From Monarcha castaneiventris obscurior (Eukaryota > Chordata > Aves > Passeriformes > Monarchidae): DNA of 64,000 bases. Below are positions 10,318-23,105 of the stretch, piece after piece; positions within the stretch are counted from its first letter, which is position 1; every line of letters starts with the position of its first letter. The DNA lies in assembly GCA_026261815.1 (NCBI GenBank), contig JAMPIT010000230.1, forward strand, positions 3,729,501-3,793,500, written 5' to 3'. The notes beneath the pieces were generated by a model. The model ran no database searches, was not told where the DNA came from, and saw only the letters and a program-made list of their open reading frames with translations. The translations under genes were made by a program, and so were the position numbers.

Positions 10318-11876
10318 CTGGAGGGAGAAAGAACAGTAAGTTAGACATGAATATCAAAATTTATTAGTATTGAAAGAAGAGCATAAACCCTGTTTTGTTC
10401 CCCTAGAATTGAGCTGTCAGCTAAACCAGGACTTTTTATTATTTGAAAGGTTAAGGCAAAACAAAACATTGGTTAGAAAACGTAAAAAAACCTTCCCGCT
10501 CTTCACCTCCAGTTTATTGTATTGTTTGAGGAATGTCAGTTGAATATAATGCAACTGGAAGAATGGGAAGTAAGACTACTGAGTTTAGGTTCAGCACAGT
10601 TTTGAACGTATAGGTTTCACTATATATTTCCACTTTAACAGTTTTTCACATTTTGAGAAGAATCACACCAGTAGTAAACATGGTTCATCCTCATGTACCT
10701 TAAGGTTCACTTCAAATGTTCTTCACTTCAAATATTACAAAAAATACCTAGTGAAATGCTGTTGAAGTGTAGCCAATATAAAACAAGCTATAGAAGTTTC
10801 TATTTCAAAAACAAATCCTGACTATTGTGGGTTACATCAAAGTGATTTGTTGGCACTAAGAAAACATAACTCACTACATAAATTTCCTAACATCCCTTAC
10901 AAGTCAATAAATCTCTCAAATGAGAAATATCTGGGAAAAAAGAACTATATCTCTCAGCATTTAAAATATATTTCTGTAATAGATACCAAAACTCTCTGAA
11001 TTTAAAATAATGAAACATGGCATTCTACTTACTGTCAACCTTTTATATAGAGTGATGAACCATTATCCAGTGAAAACAGGATTGATGCTGACTGCTTTAA
11101 TCATGCTTTAGTACACTCACACTGGTAAAAATGCTGTTCATTTACGTAATATACCACTATGATAAAAACTACACACTACTACAGAAGTAATATTTACAGT
11201 GGCAGCAAGAAAATGCATGGGTTTGTATCATGGAACACAAAAAACTAAGGAAGGTTTTCAAAAGCTGTAAGCAGAACTCGATGCAGGACTCTTAAAGGCG
11301 GAGTGCAGAGTTTAGAGGTCGTGTTAGACTCAAACACCACAGAGTGGAAAATGAAACATGAATTAGTGACACAGTAAAGGAGAAGTAGTTTCTACACATG
11401 CAGTTCTTTCAGCTAAAACCACTAGGAAAGAGGGCTACTGCTAACCATGGATCATCCATTGTTTAGATTCTTACCAAATGGGGAGGGTGAGTTCTCAACC
11501 TGGAAAGTGCATAAATCAAGACCTACAGGACCCAAACCAGATAAAATGGATGATTACAACACGAAAACAAAAAAAAGTAAAGAAAAAGCTGCATGCTGAA
11601 AAAAGCTACGCAGGTATGAGAGACAACGGCAGCTACATTTTATCCTCTCTTAAGCAGCAAAGCAAAGAGCCAAGTAAAAACAAAATGTTGACAAGGTTGG
11701 GCATTTTTATGGCAGAATAAACCAAAATCATTCCAAACCAAGGTATTCTTAAGGTATGAAAATTGTATCTGAAACGACCTAGAGCATAACCTACAGACAC
11801 AGTACAACAAGTATTTCTATAATAAAGAGGAAAGAAAAGGAAACAATTACTGGAGAGACTCAATGGACACACATAC
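10318..11876 (-). other. KMT2C intron w21-w22
   Basis: 1,559 bp, AT-rich. No exon, repeat family or regulatory motif was recognised. Confidence 0.75.
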
Positions 11877-11981
11877 CTGAATGATCTCCAGACTTTACCA
11901 AATCATCAGAAAGTATTCCAAGAATATCATCGTCAGTATTTAAGACCTCAGAAAGATCAGCTAAAGGATCGTCGGTGCTGC
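11877..11981 (-). CDS. KMT2C: KMT2C exon w21
   Basis: Window residues 1125-1159 (105 nt, phase 1 in and out). The acceptor is CTTCTACAG above 11981 and the donor is GTATGT below 11877. It encodes STDDPLADLSEVLNTDDDIL and then GILSDDLVKSGDHS. The segment is acidic and amphipathic with repeated Leu-Asp pairs, resembling co-activator contact helices. That role is inference; the block itself is a reliable KMT2C marker. Confidence 0.95.
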
Positions 11982-14900
11982 CTGTAGAAGATGCAAAAAA
12001 TAAAATCAACATTTCTACATCACTCTGGTGATGTTCTTGAGCTGCAAACCCAAACACAGATGCACCAGGCTCTAAGGGCCTCCTCTAGTGTGTTAAACTG
12101 CAGAAGTGTCCCTGGGGTCAGAGACTGTGCTGACGAGCATCCCCTCCCCACCAGGACTGAGCCATCTGCATGTGCTTACATTGTTTAGTGGTTTTAGAAG
12201 TGATAATGTAACCACATCATGTGAAACGAAGACTGGATGACTTCAGGGGAAAAATAATCCCAAGATCTACTCTGAACCTGCACCCTCTACGACACAAAGG
12301 CCCACGAATGTACAAATCAACAAATGGGTTTTATACAGGACACAGCTCATAGTAAATCTAAAAAAAGTACTTTTTAAAAAAATAAAAAAGGTAAATCAGC
12401 TACTTCTTTTACCATAACTCTCCTTCTTAATACAGAAGTGACTAGTTACTACACCCTGATAGGGAAGTGAAATCTAAGTGCAAGAAGCAAGAGTAAATAA
12501 ATGTAAATTGAAGATGATACTTTTAAGTATCAGAAAACCTGAAGGCGTGAGAATGGCCAGAGGTAGAAATGTTATGTTTGTTTACCATCTAGGAAAAACT
12601 GGCCTGGTCTAGCAATAAATTCTTTAATATTAAATAATAAATTCTGGATACTATTATCTTCTTGACCTCCAATTCATTAGAGAGTAATTACTCCAAATGG
12701 CCCATCTGGTTTTATTAACTAGTTGTTTTGGACTACTACAGATGTGCAACATTTGCAAAAAATATTTGACAATAAAAGCTGAGAAAAATATTTTTCAGTA
12801 AAACTACAGACTGTCATGACTACGTGAGCAATCACTGCCAGACCAGTGAAACATGATGAGATGGCAAATATAAATTAAACAGAAAAAAGGGATTAATACA
12901 AACCATAAAATACACAGCGTGGTAAACAAACACACGGCCAGGTTGAAGACGACCAGAAAGCCAAAGAACACACAGATCTCACACATATACAGATGTACTT
13001 CCCATTGTTACAAGCCAACTGCCCCAGGACAATACATTGCTTAATTCAGACCCTGGTGCCAAGGATTTACTTCTATCATGAGGCTACTTCCCAAGCTGCT
13101 GAGTTTAACAACGAACTACAAGTTCCTTCTGCTGGTTTTCAGAGACAAACCTTTTCCCTTCTTCCATTACCAAGTCAAGATGAAAATTACTTTTCTTCAC
13201 TTGACTATTTTTATTCTTCACCTTTACTTTTGTAATGCAGACAAGGTGAAACCACCCTAATTAAACCACGTTTTATATTTGCCACTCAACAAGATGGATT
13301 AATATGCCAATGCAGACCAGTCCATTTAAATGTACAAAATACAGCTCCTATTGATACCAGCAAAACTATCTAAAAGTGCCTCAAAACCACACCACTTTGC
13401 AGGCACAGTTATTTCGTGTACCTAATAAAAAGTACTGTTAAACGTAAGGCTCTCACCAGAACCTAGTTGTTGGGGTTTGGTGGGCTGTTTTTTGGGGGAT
13501 TTGAAAGTTAGTTTGGGGTTTTTCAGATACTTGTTTTCCTACTGGCAATTTGGTCTAATTATGCAAGTAACTAACACCAGGCACCACAAGGTGATGTAAT
13601 TACAGGTGATTATAATTTCAGCTGGCTGAAAGATTGATTTTAGCCCTTAACCTTCCTGAATTCCTGCTTGAAGGTAGGTAAGTATCAGGGAGAAAAAAGC
13701 CCATGAAGGAAGCGTTGGGACTGTATTAGCAGCCTTTAATTCTTCTCTAGTATTTTATGTTACGGGTGCTTTCCTCCACAGCCCTTGTGCTTGGGAACAG
13801 TCCCTAAAACTTCAACTTCTAATTTGAATATAAATATATTGTGTAAGTAGCTGGGAAGAGCTCAGGTGAAAAGATGTAACATTTAAAGATGAAAAGTTTA
13901 CCACCTGTACCTACAAACTGGTCATGAATAAATTCAGGCTTCAAATTAGAGGGTCTCTAACTATGAAGGCAGTAAGATTCCACAGTGGGCCTTCAAGTGA
14001 GATAAGCTGGAAAAACCATCCTGCTTTCAAGATGGAGTTTGTGAAGACTATAAAAAGACTTGAGTGTTGGTGATAGAAGAGGGAATGGAGTCTACAATCC
14101 ATAAAACTCACACAAGACATCTAATCCAAAGCATGTTTTTACTTTTTTCTTCTATTTTTTCCGTATTTTAATTCTATGTGTATTAAATATTATCTTGGAA
14201 ACAACGAAATTACTTGAGTCAGCTACTTCAGATCACAATCAATAGCTGGTTGACATCTGCTGCCAAACAAATAGCTCAATACTGCTCATTAATTTGACTC
14301 TTTTCAGAATGGAGATGAAAGCCAAGACAAAGCAAAAAGGAAAATAATTTGCTTGTAATGCTGGCTCTCTAAGAGAGTAAAATTCTAATGCTATCTTGTG
14401 ATCCTGATCCCTCAAATGCAGTTACTTTTATTTATTTATGAAGTTCTAAAATCACAAAAATGCCTCTCCCAAGGCTGCAGCCATCCCAAGATGTTTAATC
14501 ACACAGTAACATTTCTGGCTATAAAATGTCCCAGCAGCACCTGAATCAGTTGCAGAAACTCAAGACAACTCCTCTCCTTTTGTCTAGGAACAATTTCTTT
14601 AGCATTCTCTGGAGACCCCACTTGAACAGATGACTTTTTCAGCACTTCCAGTAAAAAATACAATGAATTTAAGCTATTTCAAACTAAAGGAAAGGTCACA
14701 TTGCCAGAGCCTTCACAGAACACACCTCATCAAGTGGCCTCTTTTTCATCAGGGACACACAGGTCAGGAAACTCAAGAGAGAGGCAGTCAGTCCTCAGAA
14801 CACTAAAGATACAAACCAACAGCTTCAACTTCACCCATGCACAGACAGGGAGACTCATGAGCAAAACTCTGCACTGTGCTCCAGCACTTGGAAGTGATTT

Positions 14901-17278
14901 TAAGGGTTGGTGCCATGCAGAACAGAGTGCACAGAGTGCCAGGTGTTATAAAAACACAGGAAAGGTGACTTTACTAGCTGAAAATAAAACCAGCAACCGG
15001 ACAAAAGTCAGGGCTGGGAGCCTAAAGCTCACTTCAGCCACATTCTCTAGAAATTAATAGTAAAAACACAATTCCCAAACCCCTCTTCTGTCCAGCTCTG
15101 CCAATCCCCATCACTGCTGCAGTCTTGGCTAGTGAAAGGTTCAGCTACTCTTAACCAAGGTGTGAGAACAAATAAATCAGAGAACATGTCCCTGAAGTGC
15201 ACTGTCAGATCAGGAGCAGCCTGAACACTTTGCTGCCCTCCCCAGCAGTGCTGGGTACCTGCTAGAAAGCAGAGCGGAGTCACTTCTTTAGATGCTCGAG
15301 AGCTCTCTGGAAGATAAACAAACACATCTAACCCTTAATCCTGGGATTACACAAGTGGAGTTTACAAGTGAAAAATATTTTCCTTGTGGGAAAGACCCGT
15401 GCAGTTAAGGAAGGACTCTCATGGGAGTCAGAAATCCTTGTGGGAAGTAGCACTGTAGGAAAACAGCACAGCTGGTGACAACCAAGTCCTGCAGGCCCCC
15501 AGTGCAGGGAACAAACAATTCATGTTGTTCCTGCTGCACAGGCAGGTCTGTATGGAAATGATGAAAACATCACAGGTGCCCTGGGACACTGCTCTCATCT
15601 GCAGCTCCTCTGTAACTCCAGCCAGAAGGGAGCTCAGCAATTAGCCAGTGAACCAGGGCCTCTCACACGGGGGGAAGCTATTGTGGAAATAACTGTGTCC
15701 CACAAAGTCACAGGCAAGGACTTAAGAACTGCACTGGAACTGATCAATACTGGCAGATGACTTCACCCACTGGTGCCCTAACTACAACAAACAGCTTCCA
15801 CCTGGACACAGCTTTGGCTGGAAATCTGAACAGTTGCAAGACAATTGTTGAGAACATTCCTAAGGCCAGAAAGCACTGTCCTTTGAGTGTCTCACATGTC
15901 AAATGGGAAAGACAGTAGCTTATCCACTAAAGCCATTGCTAGTGAGTTATTTATTAATAGCCACCTCTTTATTATTTATTTCTGAATAAAAAAAAGAGGA
16001 AATTACGAAGTTTTACAACTTTGCTTTTTTATGAAGAACTTTCAAACTTTGGAAAAATAGAACATTAAATTAACATCAACCTCATGAATTTCTAAAGCCC
16101 TGTACTACCACAGCACATGAACACTTTAGTGACTTCAATCTTGCAGTCGGATACGCCAGCTAAGACCTCTGAAGTTGAATTTCTCTGGCTTCAAAAGAAA
16201 GCCACAGTGGAAAAAAGTCATAGTGGCCTTATCGTCTTGTAATGCTGAAACTAAGGAAACACAGACCATGACACACTCCATTTCCAGCAGCTTCCCCTTC
16301 AGGGGAAGTTAACTTTTGCATTCTCTATTACTCACAACTTCAACTGCAGAAGAATCAATGTTTAATTATAATGTAGCCTTTTGTTTTTCATTTAGAAGAT
16401 TTTCATTGAATAACAATCACAAATAAGTGACCTTTCTTCAAAGGACTCTCTGGACAATGGAAACTGTGAAAAGTGTGTGTAAACAGTTTTAGATGGAAAA
16501 ACTTTAGGGATCAGCTGAAACAAGTCACAAATTAACTAATGTACACAAGAAATAGTAGCAGTTTTTAAAAATAAAGACACCTCTAGCCAACAGCATATAC
16601 TACAAGACACAGAGAAAAAATAATCTGGAGGAGACAGTAAGGTTTTAATTGCTCTTTTGTGTGAGGCTGCTCTTTCAGCAGCACTTTACAACCCTCTGGC
16701 TATTTGCAAAACTCTCAGCAGAACCTTCAGTACGGTTTTGCAATAGCAGAAGCAAAAGATTGCCTAGGGGCTACAAACTGTACCTGGAAAGGGCACTCAT
16801 GTTCAGAAAGGACATGGTGAAACAAAAATTCCGAGGAGACTGGCAACCTAAAATCATCTAAAACAGTAAAGAAAAGAGAAGTTGGACGACATTCATCCAA
16901 CTAGTACTCACTAGACTACTAAAAATATCTTTTAATGAGAGCATCTATGTTTTCTTCTATAATGAACTGTATGCTTGTTCTTACACAGAGCTGATTTTCA
17001 TGGATTTTATAGCCATGGATGTTATAGTCAAAACGCTGCAGATTTGCTTTTAGTGCCACTTGTTGTGTCATCCACTGCTCTCAGAAACAGCTGGAGTCCT
17101 TGAGCTGAACCTCACTAATTATCAGGGTTAGTTAACCTCACAAGGATAGTTCACATACAGAATGCTGAAAAATACATCAGATAAACAGTGCGAGAAAAGT
17201 GGAAAAGAGAGTGGGAAAGCCCCAGTTACAACAATAAAAACAAGCCACTGAATTATCACTAACTTTAGGTTTGTATAC
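11982..17278 (-). other. KMT2C intron w20-w21
   Basis: 5,297 bp. A G/T-rich stretch with four G-runs lies at 13472-13517. Otherwise only simple AT-rich sequence was seen; the open frames at 14701-15057 and 15047-15325 have no family resemblance and no splice support. Confidence 0.7.
13472..13517 (+). other. G-run cluster, possible G-quadruplex
   Basis: Four runs (GGGG, GGG, GGGGG, GGGG) lie within 46 bases on the plus strand, opposite the transcript. The last loop is long, about 16 bases, so quadruplex stability would be modest. Confidence 0.35.
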
Positions 17279-17465
17279 CTTGAGGTCCCAGTTTTGCCTG
17301 AGCTGGAGTAGAGGTGGAGCTAAGAAGGGGGTCAGATGAAGGATCCAAGAAATTGGTGGCCAAGTTTGTTTTACATGAAAGTGGAAGTGACTCTTCAGGT
17401 AAATTATCCAGGCTCATCTTGTTCTGTCTACTGGTATCCAGTAAGTCTTTCCCAAAGAAAGCTTC
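17279..17465 (-). CDS. KMT2C: KMT2C exon w20
   Basis: Window residues 1063-1124 (187 nt, phase 0 in, 1 out). The acceptor is CCTTTGCAG above 17465 and the donor is GTATAC below 17279. It encodes EAFFGKDLLDTSRQNKMSLD, then NLPEESLPLSCKTNLATNF and LDPSSDPLLSSTSTP. The first 16 residues are highly conserved in KMT2C and the rest is variable Ser/Pro linker. A donor of GTATAC is weaker than the consensus at positions +5 and +6. Confidence 0.94.
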
Positions 17466-19068
17466 CTGCAAAGGAGACAAAATAATTCAATGTAGGAAAA
17501 ACACTGTAGTGACTGAAAATTTTGGGTAAATGACAAAGTTAAAATTAAAAGCCACGGATCAATAGTAAGATAAAAACACAGTCTCAGTCTCACAAGCATT
17601 CCAGAATGGCAGTATCTCTTCCAGGCTATGAGGAGTGGCTACAATTTACCTGAGGAAGCTACAAACTGAAGTTTTAGGATAAATTCATGCCTTAGATTAT
17701 AAAGAAAAACTTTAATTTTCTTACACATATGTGGCATAGACAGTGTACCAATGCAGTGTTATTATCTATCACACTTCGTTTATTATCTAAAATATTTCTC
17801 CTTGCGCAAAAAGGACAGCTGAAGTAGGGGGACATTACTGGGCAACTTGATCTACAACTGTGGTTCAGTTTTGAGAATGACTATACACTGCATTTCACAA
17901 AATCATTCTCATATCTAAATGCAGTAACAAAACACCTGGAGATGTTTAACTTACATTATAAAAGTGGCTTTTAAAATATTATGTAACAGCTGTAACTCAC
18001 ATAAGCCTGAATGCTCAGTAATTTGACAACCACCTATCAAATTTTCAAGTCAACTTTTATTCATAATGTAACAACCTTTCTGCTTCCATGTTGTCTTTAA
18101 AATCTTGATTTAGGATACAGTTTTAAAAATAAATCTAAAAATAGATTTTTTGCTAGCAATTACTGTAATACTAACTTAAAGTCTAAGAAATGCTCTATGT
18201 TTTACAAGAGTAAAACATGCATTAAAAATATTTATCCTTATTAATCCAAAGGAAATGTTGTTTAATTATCTTTCCAAGTCACTTCTCTACTTATGAAATA
18301 CAAGTTATTTTTTAAAGAGAAAATGTTCTGCCTCTCTGTCAATTCTTTGCTTCCAATCCTTATACAGTTCATGCCAAGAAGTTTGGTGAACATCTACAAG
18401 ATAATGAAAATTTTCATGAAGATGGTGGCTGAGAAGAACAAGTCAAATAATATCCTCAGTGAGATTAATATATATAAACCAGTCAGTTTATAACCTGATT
18501 AATGGAAGGGAAGTTGCTCAACCACCATTACACCATTAATATCCTGGTTATTACCTACAACTGCTGCTTCTTACCTGCTAGGGACACCATGAAATTAATG
18601 GGAGGGAAGAGCAGACATTATTGTGGCAGGGAGATGCAGGGCATATAAATCCATAAAATTGTAGGAAAACAAGTTTCCCCTATGAAATCATGTTCTATAA
18701 TCCTCCAAAAGCAAAATGAGAAGTTGAGGAAGGGTATGGTCAGGCTAAGATGTCCTTTAGGGCTGAATGTGGAAACACCATGTGTCAGTTAAGAGAGCAA
18801 AGAAATGATTCTTCTGCCCATCTCATCTCTCAGAACAAGCAGAGATCCAAATACATTGAGAAGGAACACCAGAATCCTGGATATTTAACATAATATACAG
18901 TTTTCTACACAAGCTCATGAATGTTCTTTACAGAAAACCAACTTCTTATGAATGATCAATTTGGAATCAAAAAAGAAACATTAATTGTTTAAATGAACTA
19001 TGAAACAACACATGAAGATCAGGCTTGTAAAAGGATTTACAACACAAGGAGTAGATCACCAGCTTTAC
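17466..19068 (-). other. KMT2C intron w19-w20
   Basis: 1,603 bp, AT-rich, with nothing recognised. Confidence 0.75.
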
Positions 19069-19199
19069 CTGCAAGTAGGCAGGAAAGGTTTCTTCGAGTT
19101 TGTTTTTCTTTTTCCTGTAACGCTTTTTTATTTTCTCAGTACTTTCAGAAGCTGGGGTAGACTCCTCAACTGGAGTGTCTGGCAGCTGTTCTGTCCAAC
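19069..19199 (-). CDS. KMT2C: KMT2C exon w19, basic linker
   Basis: Window residues 1019-1062 (131 nt, phase 1 in, 0 out). The acceptor is CCTTTGTAG above 19199 and the donor is GTAAAG below 19069. It encodes WTEQLPDTPVEESTPASEST followed by EKIKKRYRKKKNKLEETFPA and YLQ. The KKRYRKKKNK run is a likely nuclear localisation signal, by its composition only. It joins directly to EAFFGKDLLD in w20. Confidence 0.95.
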
Positions 19200-21658
19200 C
19201 TACAAAGGAACATTTGGGCACAAATGAACAAAACACTCGGTATTTTGCTCTAAAGGTACAGTGGCAGCACATCTGGCTACCTCTGGGTGCATGGGTTACT
19301 GCACATCACTCCAGATGCATTCCAAAGGTGGCTTTTATGCAGCTGTGAACTGCCCGGACCACCCAGGCTCTGGCAGCAGGAAATGCCAGATGTGACACCA
19401 GGCACATCGCTGTTGTACCTCCCAGGTACACGCACACCTTTAACTTCTGTATCTCCAGGTGACCTAAGAATTCTCTAATTTGACAGAAGTTATAGGTGCC
19501 ATTCAACCAGATATCTGAAAACACAATTTCACTGAAGAGGTATCTCCAGTGTCATCGGTGTTGAGTTATACATTAACCACCTTTCATTTCATACACTATT
19601 TTTTCTCAAATTAAAAGTAAAAAACTTATTTTTTTAAAATCTGAGAAAGAACTACCATATAAACAATGAACAGCCTAGAAAAAGAAATCTATAAAGAAGC
19701 CCTTCAAGAAAAATTACACATCTATTCAGCTGTCATAATTCTGAGTGGCACTGCTTTTTCTAATAAACACAAAAGCACACAGTGCTCATCAATCATTCAG
19801 TATTTTATTACAACGGGGCAAGAAAAACACTGCAGGTAATGCAGAACTTTTCAAGTCCTGCTACTTCTGTCTTGCCAAAGCAAATTACATGAAGTTAAGG
19901 ACTCTGGCAAGTTATTTAAGAAACTATATTATCATGGTAATAAAATCAGCTCTGCTTTGTACTGCAGTGATCTCCTGCAGCACATCCAGAGGACCATGAG
20001 TGGAATGAGGTTTATCAACGCTGTGACCTCTGCACTGTCTGAGAGGGAGATTTTACAGGAGTGGATGTGACAAGAGTGCAAAAAATCCTGGTAGAGCTGA
20101 TGAGTACTGGCCACGGAGAAGGAGACTCTCAGCAAGCTATGATGATTTAAAACACAGTGATTTTGTAATTTGTATTTTTCTAAACTAGTAATTGTGCCTG
20201 AGCAGACAAAAAGAAGCTCCAACTTTCAACTGAAAAATACTTGTTTAAGAATACTGCTTTTTAACAATATGCATTGTAGTGTTAGCCAGAATGGGGAATT
20301 AGCTTTTTAGCCCATTTTTGTAAATTTTTACTTAAAGGAGCAGACCCCTATGGAAATGAAAAGATTTTTAGCGCTACCTGAAATAAGGCAGTATGCTACA
20401 CTGAAATAATACTTACAAAGCAGAAACTACAGCTGTAACACTAATATTAAAGAGAAAGCAAGCACCATACATAAACTGGGGACTTAGCTAGACTATCTGG
20501 TTGCAATGATAAAAAAAGCGTTTACAGGTTTCACAGAGCAGTTCTACAAATGCAAGCACAGACAGCATTTTAATGTTAAATCTTAATAATACTGTCTGGA
20601 TGCTGTAGCAAAGATCCAGTCTCCACTATGTTGTACAATCTACAGCAGAAGACTGATCTGGCTCTACAAAGGGTAAAAACACAACAGCTAAAAAGAAAGG
20701 AGGGATTATAGGAGAAATCACAGGCCAGGGTCTTTAACTGGGGTGGTATCAGCCATCCTTTAGAAGCAGCTGCCTCCTTCTGCTGACTTTTCCAGGGAAC
20801 AGGCTCTGAACTGAACGTATTCCACATCTGCCCCGAATGATACCTCAACATTCTCTAGGTTAGTGTGAACAGCTCCAGATGGATGGAATAATTTAGTCTA
20901 ATCACACGCAGCAAGAAAGAGAAAAAAGCCCATGAATAAAATCTGACTTCTTGTTAGGTGCCCAATCTACTGAGAGCTGCGGTGTCAGAGGCATGAAAAT
21001 GGCTCTGCCATGGGAAAAGACACTCAAAGTCAAGGATTCTTCAGCCCTGGAAAAGGCAACACTGATGGGGAAATATGACACACATCTAGAAAATATTTCT
21101 GTATTACAGATTAATATGCAATGATTTTTAAAAAATAATCTTTCGTAACATTAAACATGAGGGCAACTTATGAAACTCTCAGATATCTGATACCCAGTTT
21201 AAAACGCAAAGGAATTATTTCTTCATGCAACAATAACATATCACTGAACCCTCTAATAAAGGATTTTCCAGAGCATACAGAGATATATAAAAATTGATTA
21301 GACACACTCGTGGAATATAGAACTCTGGTGAGTATTAAAACTGATGGTCCAGAAGAGACCCCTGCTCCAGGGCTACATCTGGAAAAAGGTGTGTCAGAAA
21401 GAGGACTGCTCTAAATCTAACTTAGTAATAGTAATAATAATAATTCTCACTATTTATCTCCTACAATAGTTTGCAATTCATTATTTCAGTTTCTTTGTAA
21501 ATCATGGGCTTTGGTGAAATTATAGCTATGCAGGAATGGGTATTTTCAGATGAATTAATAAAGCCATTTATTACAAACATGACGAACATATATGTTCATA
21601 AGTTGTTTTTATTACATTAAGCATAAAGAAACATTTAAAACCAAATTCCTGCACTTAC
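19200..21658 (-). other. KMT2C intron w18-w19
   Basis: 2,459 bp. Short AT runs only; no exon or repeat family was supported. Confidence 0.7.
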
Positions 21659-21778
21659 CTTCATCTCTGCCAGGCAACTGTTCAGAAACAGATCCAGAAG
21701 AATCTTTCCTGGAGAGAGATCTTTTGGTCTTCCCCTGCCCTGTACGACTTCTCTGACGTACCATAAATCCACCAATAC
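21659..21778 (-). CDS. KMT2C: KMT2C exon w18, basic linker
   Basis: Window residues 979-1018 (120 nt, phase 1 in and out). The acceptor is TTGTTAAG above 21778 and the donor is GTAAGT below 21659. It encodes IGGFMVRQRSRTGQGKTKRS and then LSRKDSSGSVSEQLPGRDE. The segment is Arg/Lys-rich and follows the KKRKRKPYRPG motif of w17, together forming a long basic patch. The acceptor has a poor pyrimidine tract, which could make inclusion sensitive to splicing factors (inference). Confidence 0.94.
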
Positions 21779-22976
21779 CTTAACAAGGAAGCAAAAATTC
21801 AAAGTATTGAATAAATACTGCACTTCATAGTACAAATGAGTGCCAAGATCACTCTGCAGGTCAAGGGGACTGCTGCATCTAGATGTCTAGGAATGAATCT
21901 GAGATACTTGAAGGCATTTTCATTTGGAGTTTTACAAAACATTTCTGAATTTTTATGTCTCAGGTGGTACATATGCAATCAAAAAAGACTAGAATTTTAG
22001 GACTGTAAAACATCCACAAGAAGTTCCAATCACCAAACCTGGCAACTTTCAGGTGTTGGTTTTCCCCTCCCTTGGGGCAAACTGATGAGTTGCTGGAATT
22101 AGCTGTCAATCTACCAAATGAAACTTATTAAGGAACCTCAAAGGAGCAGAAACAACCCTCTGCAAATAGCCCTAGAGAGCCCACCACTGTAAATGATGGT
22201 ACCAAAGAAGGACACATCCCAAATAAAAAGATAATTAATCAACATCATAGTGCCTGAAACTCCTGAATCCTTCACCAGAGACTGACTGCAGAGTTCCTGA
22301 TCTTTTGCAGTTGGTGTGTATGTATCTAAATGTATCAGATACAGATTTGTTTCATTTTCCAAGGGAATTGTTGGCTGCAGAAAACTAATGGATGACTAAT
22401 AGATGTATTCTATCTGGATACAGCTCAAGTGTTTGTGCACCCCGGACACATAGTTAATTAATTCAGACAGGATAATTAAGAATCAACTGCACTAAGAAAT
22501 TTAAATAAATGAATTCATCCAATAACCGAATTCATTAAAATTCACCTGTCAGCAGTAATCCACAAATACCTGGTAAATTACTCTTTTAAAGTATTTCAGA
22601 AAACAAGTAAAATAACTGCAGAGAGCTCTCTGAAGTTCAGATATTGCCAGGTACATACACACATAAAAACTGTCCTTCACCAATTACAGAGGTACAGCAC
22701 AATTGCCCATCAAGTTAAGAATCAACACAAGGCACAGATCTGAACTACTACAAGTGATTGACAGCACACTGAGAACAAGCACTGCTGACCAGCGACCTTT
22801 GGAAATGTGTTTCAGTAAGAGGAAAAAAAAAACTTCAAAGAGAATAGGGAAAAAAATCTACAGTCAACAATAAATAGTAGAATACTTCAGGATTTCATAT
22901 TGTTTTCTTTTTTTTTTGTAATGATACACAAAAAATTAACGATGGACACACAATGATCTAAGTTACATTATCCTAC
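21779..22976 (-). other. KMT2C intron w17-w18
   Basis: 1,198 bp, with a T-rich run at 22901-22918 that lies opposite the transcript. Nothing else was recognised. Confidence 0.75.
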
Positions 22977-23105
22977 CAGGTCTGTATGGTTTTCGCTTCC
23001 TTTTTTTAATCCCATCAGCTCCTTCAGCCACTTTGGTATCATCATCCACAGCTTCCCGTTCTGGGCTGGAATCTGATTTTCCATCACAATCCATAAGGTC
23101 ACCTT
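22977..23105 (-). CDS. KMT2C: KMT2C exon w17, NLS-like basic motif
   Basis: Window residues 936-978 (129 nt, phase 1 in and out). The acceptor is TTTTCTGCAG above 23105 and the donor is GTAGGA below 22977. It encodes GDLMDCDGKSDSSPEREAVD, then a short acidic stretch and GIKKRKRKPYRP. The KKRKRK cluster is a strong nuclear-localisation candidate. The sequence continues IGGFMVRQRSR in w18 without a frame change. Confidence 0.95.

Noticed and set aside
14701..15057. 118-codon plus-strand open frame
   Set aside because: Intronic, with no recognisable domain and ordinary composition.
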